A DNA stretch of 23,027 bases from Bipalium vagum (taxonomy: Eukaryota > Platyhelminthes > Tricladida > Geoplanidae): contig JBBMKC010214141.1 in NCBI GenBank assembly GCA_037834085.1, forward strand, positions 1 through 23,027, in the 5' to 3' direction. A program made the translations under genes and the position numbers. The notes beneath the pieces were generated by a model that was not told the DNA's origin, ran no database searches, and saw nothing but the letters and a program-made list of their open reading frames with translations. This document shows, in pieces, positions 1 to 8,600 of the stretch (positions are counted from its first letter, which is position 1; each line of letters starts with the position of its first letter).

Positions 1-65
<65 letters not shown>
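1..65. repeat. (ATT)n microsatellite
   Basis: A pure run of ATT triplets with no interruption occupies the first 65 bases and continues beyond the left edge. The same triplet family recurs at 2635-2687, 6968-6996 and 7744-7776, so ATT/TAA slippage is common in this genome. Confidence 0.97.
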
Positions 66-695
66 CGCTATTCACCATCATCTATCATCACCTTTATTGT
101 TCCAAGAACCCAAAAGTTTAACAAAAGAATGATTTTTGACGTTTATCATTAATTATTATTTTGTTTCTTTTGTTTCCAAATGTCCAATTTCGTGTTCCAA
201 TAAAGAATTACGATCCTCTTATCCCTAGAACTCAACAATTGCAATTTCAAATAAATGGTTTTCAAAACAGTTTCTTATTAAAATATAACAATTTTCAAAT
301 TATTCACTAGACAATATATTTCGAATCATATTACTAAGTTGATTTGTATTTTCGAATATAGTAAATAAAAGTGAGAATGATTTAAGTATCCTAAAATTAT
401 AAATGATTATTTAAAATTCATTTGAAATCTTTTTTAAAATTGAAAAATGTCTATAAATTTAATTAAATAACCGTACAACTTTTTTACAGTAATTTTAATA
501 TATATTTCCATGTTCTACTCATTATTTCAAATAACTTTATTGAAGTTTTAAATTACAAAATTGTTTAGTTAAGTAGTTGTAATTAATTTCAATAGCGCAT
601 TATCGAATTTATTTATTATTTTCGGAATCCAACACTAGTAAATATTTATTTTTATATTTTAAAATGTAATATCGTGTTTTAGATTTTTATGATAA
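66..695. other. Upstream flank of VPS35, no gene seen
   Basis: About 630 bases of AT-rich sequence with no convincing open frame on either strand. An AATAAA lies near 200, but nothing coding precedes it in the window. Just before the VPS35 start there is a TTTTAG at about 677-682, followed by 13 bases and then the ATG. It looks like a 3' splice site, so the start codon may sit near the beginning of a second exon or of a trans-spliced leader acceptor site. No clear TATA box or initiator can be assigned. Confidence 0.5.
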
Positions 696-782
696 ATGGC
701 AACTCAAGATGAACAAGAGCGGCTATTGGATGAAGCTTTAACTGAAGTTAAGCTTCAATCATTTCAAATGAAACGTTCTTTA
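696..782 (+). CDS. VPS35: VPS35 exon 1
   Basis: Residues 1-29, beginning at ATG 696 and reading into the family block [11 protein letters not shown]. The donor is GTAAGC at 783, and the exon ends in phase 0. The alternative of an upstream start is unlikely because stops lie close by and the vertebrate protein begins only a few residues earlier. Confidence 0.94.
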
Positions 783-2633
783 GTAAGCATCTTTTAAGTT
801 TTTCAAAATTATTATTTATGAATTAGGACAAGAGTAAACTAATGGATGGTTTGAAACATGCTACTACCATGCTTGGAGAATTGAGAGCACACCAGTTGTC
901 TCCGAAATCATATTATGAGCTTTGTATTAAAGAATTATTTTTGTGAAAAATTAAACTTTGTAAAACAGATATGGCAATAACTGACGAACTGCGCCATCTA
1001 GAAATCTATTTACTTGAAGAATTCCAGAAGGGTAGACAAGTTAGCGACTTGTATGAACTCGTACAATATGCTGGAAACATCGTTCCTAGATTGTTAGTTA
1101 ACTGAAGTTTATTAGAATTTTAATTATAAAACTTCAAAATTAATTGCGAAACCATTTCCAGTAACAAAATATTTAACAAATATATGTTTTTAATAAAGAG
1201 GTAAATATTAGTTAAATTTAGACATTTATTTACGATTGGCTGATAAAATTCCACTTTAGAATTTAGTGTCAATATTTCAATAATTATTATTTTATTTATC
1301 CATCATTTCTTTAAGAAATTTTTTCGAATTTTTGTTAATGTTTGAATAAAAAAATTCTTGCACATTTAACTTATACAATTTAAAATTTCTGATACTTTTA
1401 TTTATTTAATATATAAGGATGAATTTAGTATTTTTCATTGGAAATCATTAATTAAAATTCAAAAATCATCGATTATTTTAGATTTTTTCTTCACTCGATT
1501 CTGGTAAGGTCTGCTTTTTAAAAAAAAGAGGAAAATATTTTTTTCTTATTGCTACTTAAGTTGCAAATAGACATGAAAATGCAACATCTCATTAATTTTA
1601 TATATAAAAAACAAAATATAAACTTAAAAAGAACTAAGATTACCAAAAAAAATGTTCTCAATTCTTTTTTATGAAATTGATGATTTTAATTAATTATTTA
1701 ATTTCTTTTATGTATTCAATTTACTTTATGAAAATTAAAAGTTCTCTGAATTACACAAAAATTCATAATTATTAGCTTTTATTCTGATGTTCAGTCCTTT
1801 TGTATCTGTAATCTGTCTAAGAAAATATATTATCCGATTCCAGAGATGCATGGAAATCGAAAACATAAATAAATCAATAACATTAATTTATTACAATCAA
1901 TATCCTTCGAATTCATTAAGTGATTAGTTTTAAAGTTTACAATTATAAATGTATATTTTAAAGCATCGATTTTTAAAATTTCAAAGTATCGATTGTTAAT
2001 AAATAGAGTAAAATGAATAAACCACTAAAGAAAATTTCGAATCAAAACTGATTAAATTTATTATTTTTGGGTTTATTATCTTTTGTTCTACCTAAGATAA
2101 TAATTTGTATTGAGTATTAAATGTTTTTAGTTGTCGTTTTTTGATAATCTCTCTCTTCTGACAGATACTTATTGATAACGGTTGGAGTGGTTTACATTAA
2201 ATGCAATGAATTGTCGAGGAAGGATATTTTAAGGGATTTAGTTGAAATGAGTCGTGGTGTTCAGCATCCATTGAGAGGATTGTTCTTGAGAAACTATTTG
2301 CTACAATGCCTTCGTGTAGATCTTTTACCCGACACAGATATAGAACAGGGTACACCAGATTCGGAACAAGGAACAACTCAAGTAAAATTAATAATTATTT
2401 GAGATTTAAAATCTATCTTCATAAAAAATTATGTGATAAGTTTCAAATGTGTGATGATTTTTTTAATTGATTTTCAATTTTTTAATTTTGGTGATTATAT
2501 TTGTTATTAACACTTGCTAACCTCCTATTGATAAAAAAATCAATTATTAACGATATTATATTGCTTTGTTATAAATTAAAAAAATAAAATCCATATTGAT
2601 ATAATATTTGAGAAGTCAATATTGAATAAATTC

Positions 2634-2688
<55 letters not shown>

Positions 2689-5600
2689 TTGAGAAGTGAA
2701 AGACACTAAAGAAGAATATTATTTCATTTTTTTGCTTGTCAGAGAAAAATTGATTTTTCCTTGTAGAAATTGACAAATATTTCTATGAAATAATACTGAA
2801 GAGAGATTGGAAATTATTCATTCAAATTTCCTTTAATTATTTCTCTTCATTTTTTATTTTACTGAATTCAATAAATTTTCGTTTGACCACATACTTTTGA
2901 ATATCAATTTAGAAATTGATCTTTCGTCTCAACTCGTCAAAAAATTTACTGTCAATTTACAAAAAAATGTGAAGAAAATGATAGATTGTGTTATTAATAT
3001 TTTCGAAGGAAAACTAATCAATAGTCGTCCGGTTGTGTAGCTTGTAACTGGCAAGGGAATTAATATTACTATTTTAATTCATAAATATTTTAACATTTTT
3101 TGTCAGATTTATATATATTGACTTAATTAACGAGTAATGTGTATAGAAAATCGTTTTATGTGCGCAATAAAGCTATTTTGAATTTTCAATATTGTATGAA
3201 AAAGTAAATAATAAGGAAGTCAACTTTTAGTGTTGTAAAATATTTTGTTTTATTGTGCTTAGCAGTAAATATTAGAAATACTCTATAACTGTCTTTAAAA
3301 CCAAAAAAATAATCAATGGGGTCAAAAAGATTAACTACCAACTTTAATAAAAATAAAAGTTGATTATTCACAGTACATCACTAAGTCTTCAATAAATGCA
3401 GTGATGTAAATTAGAATGTATACATTTATTAGAACGTTATTAATATTTAATGTTAATAACATCTTTTGTATATCTATCGATTTATTAAAGCATTTTTATT
3501 ATTTCTTTTTCTATATATTATGTACTGGAAAAGATTAGGACAAAAATTTATTTTGCTAAAATTTTAAAGACTAATTATTATTAACTAAAAAATTTAAATC
3601 TGTACATTTTTTCAATTTTTCTAAATATATATATTTCAGGTTTATATTATTCATTAATCAATCATATTACTTAGTTTATTAAGACATGATTAAATAGTCT
3701 ATAATTATTCAATATTAACAACTAAAGAAACATTGTTTCTTTGGAATAATTAAAATAAATTCAATGAAAAATACAATTCGAATTTATTATTAAGGAGTCT
3801 TAATTAAGTAATTTTCCATTTTAATTAATGATTAGCTAATTATAATTTTTGTACTATTTAAACCAAGTCACACAACTTATTTATTGATTGATAATATTTT
3901 TACAAATATATTAATCCTTTCCTATTTTACTTTTGTTTTATTTATCTTAATGTTCTCTTTCAGGACAGTATTGATTTTATCTTGCTGAATTTTTCTGAAA
4001 TGAACAAACTTTGGGTGCGCATGCAACATCAAGGTCATACACGAGAAAAAGAAAAGCGGGAACAAGAGAGAAAGGAGCTAAGGCTATTAGTTGGAACAAA
4101 TTTAAACCGACTCAGCCAGTTGGAATCGATAAATGTTGAACGATATAAAACGGTAATTTTCAAGTTTAATTTTTCGATATGTTTTCATTCATCATAAAAT
4201 CAATGATTGATTTTCTTTTTACTGAAATTTGTTCAACATTTCTGGTTTATGATAATCTATTTTGATTTTTGTTTTATTGGTTGGTGCCATTATTAATTTC
4301 TGAAAATTGTCACAATCACTGTTCCAGAAATTTTAATTTCGGCCACCAATTCCATAATATATTGAATAATTTTATTTTTACAAGAAACTTCCGTTTCTGT
4401 TCGATTTGACCTAGATTTTTCGAAGTATAATTATCGATTATTTTACGTGTAATTGAATTTTCATTACATAACAAGTGCCAATAAATACGGACCAATCAAA
4501 TGATTGCACATGACCTAAATTAATTGACATGTGTTGCTCGTGTAATTTTCAGTGTTATCAAGTCTCATTTTATTGATAATAACACTGACATCCGATTGGG
4601 AGGGGGTTCGAACAAGTGTGAATTTTGTTCATATTGGTGATGATCTGAACCTCCACTTTTGCATCACAGAATAGAGAACAGTGTGTATTGATTTCATGCA
4701 GAAATAAATATTAAAATGTAACAATATCCATTAAAATTGTTGATACTTTGATTTGACATCTCGAAAGACGGAAATCCTGTTCATTTCCAAACGATTATTT
4801 CTGTAGTTTATTTTTACTTTGATAAATTAACATTAAAAGATTGAATAATTAAAGTCTTTGAATCAATATTAAAAATATTCCAACAGATCTTGAATCAAAG
4901 CAAAAAGTATTTAATATTACCAATTCAAGTCAAAGTTTTAAGAAAAAATGAATTTGACGAGCGTTCACAGTCTTTAATCGTTTATTTGTATCTTAAATAC
5001 TGATTGTCGACTAACTTTTTTTGTATTTAATTTTTTTTCGAAATCACTAAATAAAAACTTAAAATATTAATAATGCCTTCAAGAAAAATGCTTAATGTCT
5101 TATTAATATTATTGTTTTAATTGGAGATTTGATATTTTTAACAAACATTTAAAATAGATCGATTCTCTAATATCATCATTTTAAATAATTCCTGCAAAAA
5201 TTCATAATCCCATGTGCACAATGACTTTGTATACATGGTTTATCCCTAAAGTTCGCTGACTAGTAGTTTAACAATAAAAAGTAATATTTGATTTGCACTT
5301 TATTGCAAAGTACATGAAATAGCTGCACATCACTGTCAAGAATTTCAATGGCTTAGTTTGAGTTTATTTTATGTGACCAATTCTTGTATTAATTGTCACT
5401 AAAGTTGAGTATCAATTGTCATACGATTTTACCTGCTATTAGGCCAAAAAGTTATACCAATTTTTGTGAAGGCTAACTAATACATGTGCTTCTTAAATAT
5501 CCGATACATTTTTAGTTTGTTGAAAAATAAGATATGAGGACAGAGGCAGTCAGCTACCGAAAGAAAGAAATTGAATAGAAAATTCATGAAATTGATTTAA

Positions 5601-8600
5601 GAAGACAGTTAATTGGAAACTATAGGTTAGATAATAGCCAACAGTCTGAAAAAAATAACAATGCGTTTCAATGTACGCTTCCCTTTATGAAACCAGAAAT
5701 GAGTGAAGTCCGATAAAATGTCAATAGCTTCACAAAATATTCATATTTTTACAACAATTAATATACGTCAACACTTAAGAGGATCTTCTGGAACCAAACT
5801 TGGCAGTTCTGTTATTATTTGAAGTTGTTTCTGTAACATTTTTAATAAGTTAAGTGTCTTTCCTCAGTTTGTGCTGGATGAAATGTGCAAATGGTAATTG
5901 AAAGTGGTTTGATATATTGTTGTAATAAATAAATGATTCGCGTTGATAAAAATTTTTCCTTATTGTTCCTGTTCAAAAACGTTTTGGTCGAACTTTTTAA
6001 TCGATATATCTTTTCTGAAAATATAATTTTTAAAATAATTTTGATAATATTAACAGCAGTAAAAGTAAGTGTTATAATTCTTATTATTAATGAAGACTGT
6101 TCTTCCTGCCATACTGGAACAAATAGTAAATTGCCATGATGCAATCGCACAAGAATATTTGATGGATGTTGTCATTCAAGTATTTCCTGACGAGTTTCAT
6201 TTAGAGACCTTAGAGACTTTGTTACGGACTACTTCGCAATTGGAACCGGTCGTCCATATAAAGTCGATCATTGGTGCTCTAATTGAACGGTAACTTTTAA
6301 ATTGATAATATTCATTTTTGTTTAAAATATGAAATGAAATGACATATTTAAATCCTATGTTAATATTAATTCTATTAATAGCTTCAACTTTGATCTCGTT
6401 GTAGTACTCAATTTTTTCAATATGGATTATTATGGAATTTTAACTCATAAGTTTATTTTGTTTTGTCATTTTGATACTACACATTTTTGAAAATATAGAA
6501 ATCTTTACATCGATTTTTTCTGTCATATTATAGTAATTCAAGATTTTATTTTTATAAGTCTATAATATAGATAGTATATAAAAAATTAGTTATGATCTAT
6601 AATAATAATATTAATATTAATAATTATTATTTTATGCCTTACCATAAAAAAATCTAATTTTAATTAATCAATATCTATTGCAGAAATTAAAATTATTTAA
6701 TTAATAAAATATTAAATATTATTTCTTATAATCTGTATATTAATATTATAAAGAAATTAATATTACGTCTTGGAAGATTAAGTTTTATGATTTGATTTAT
6801 AAAATAATCAATATTCAAATCTGTAAAACTATATAATAATTTAAGTGCGCTAATAAAAGTTATTTAATATTTTAAATAAAAAATCATTTACTTACAAATC
6901 TTTTTGGTTTTACAATTTACTGGATCAAATGGTAATATATATGTTTTAATTAATTAATCAATTAATTAATAATAATAATAATAAAATAATAATAATAGTG
7001 CATTTTAATAATAAATAAATTTGTATATTTAAGGAATTAAAATAAATTCAGTACATTTTGTTTATATTCTTTTTCTGTTATTGATAAAAATCGTCAGTCT
7101 TATTGATTTTTAAATTTCTTAAATATTTGATAATTTTTATTAAAAAATTTAGTTTGTCTCAATATGCAACCGAAGAAAGTGGCACTGCTATTCCTGAAAG
7201 TATCCCATTGTTTGATATTTTCTCAAGAGAGGTGAATTCGATGTTGGAACACAGAAAAGATTTACCTTCAGAAGATATTATGTCTTTGGAAGCTTCTCTG
7301 CTTCATCTAGCACTTAAGGTGTATCCGGAAAAGTTGGAACTGGTTAGTAATGTCGTTAAAGGAGCGATAGATGCTCTGAAAAACATGAATATCACCAAGT
7401 AATTTGATTTGCTGACCAGAATAATTGTTAATGGATAACAGGATTAGTTACAGCTCATGTCTGTCAAGAGAACTGATTCGATTACTGAAAATGCCAATTG
7501 ATGTTTACAAAGATATTCGTATTATTCTTAAATTGGAGCACTATTCGGATTTGATTCAAAATTTGGACTACAACGGTCGAAAATTGATTTCTTGTCATTT
7601 ATTAAACAATACCATTGATGAGAATCACATCTTGAACACAGAAGAACAGCTCGAAAACCTGTTTAAGTGCATTCAGGTGTTGATAATTGACAGTCCTGAA
7701 GTGAATCAGGAAGGTGAATTTTCTTATATCTCTATTTCTCTAACAATAATAATAATAATAATGATAATAATAATAAAAAGAAACAAATTGTTCATTACTT
7801 CTTTTAATTAACAATTTCAGATTAAAATCAATCATTTTAATTAAGTAAATTTTTCGTTAATATCCTTTTATTAGAATAATAGTCTATTTATATTCCAACA
7901 GCCTTAATTTTTAAGTTTTTTAAAAAACCAATCTAGTTCTTTATTTCTCAATTTTTGTAAGTGTGCAAAATAAGACTTGGAATTTGTTACATCTGCATGC
8001 TGACAAAATCATTATTAGCATAATTTGAAGATCGATTGAACGTGTGGTATTGTTTTCAGTATTATCAACTATTTGTGGATTTCTATGAAATTATTAATTT
8101 TTTTCTTTATTATTTTATTACGACATTTGATCAGATATTCATTTGGATTAATACTTCAACATTCCCAAATAATTTATAACCACCTTTAAAATGTATAATT
8201 TAATATATACTTTGATAATTATTATAACATAAATTTAGCAGATCCAAGCAAGATATAATGAAATTGTGGTTTTCTGATGATTTATTATTATTCAATGATT
8301 ATATAAAATATATTTCATGGGATAAAAGTATTTTAAACAAATTTGTTTATTATTTAAACAAAAATCAAACTAGAATCAACATGGCTTAAGAATAGACCAA
8401 CTTTGTCAATCATTTTGACCTTGGATTGGTTCAGGTAAAGAAAATTGAGAAATAAATCAACACTGGACATGGATCAATTGAAGATAGAGTGCTGATTAGA
8501 TTTGCTTTCAAATAAGTAAATATTTTAGAATAGAAAATATATAATAAAATGCGAAATATAAAGTAATGCACGATTCTTTGTTGATGATTAAACGGAAAAA

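Larger units (their letters stand above)
2382..3963 (+). other. VPS35 intron 4 (1.58 kb)
   Basis: A long intron holding a TAA microsatellite (2635-2687) and, in its middle, a coding-like stretch that ends in TAG at 3038 and is followed by AATAAA at 3166 (listed separately). The remainder is AT-rich with no recognised element. Long open stretches on the minus strand around 2576-2776 are produced by the microsatellite. Confidence 0.6.

Noticed and set aside
2576-2776. Minus-strand ORF with a long leucine run
   Set aside because: It is the translation of the TAA microsatellite and its AT-rich flanks inside VPS35 intron 4; no conserved sequence or start context.
4590-4640. Possible tRNA gene in VPS35 intron 5
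   Set aside because: Only a B-box-like GGTTCGAAC is present; no A box, anticodon stem or acceptor stem can be drawn.
5842-6150. 102-codon minus-strand ORF overlapping VPS35 exon 6
   Set aside because: It is antisense to a conserved exon and intron tail, with no family resemblance; a chance shadow of the real gene.
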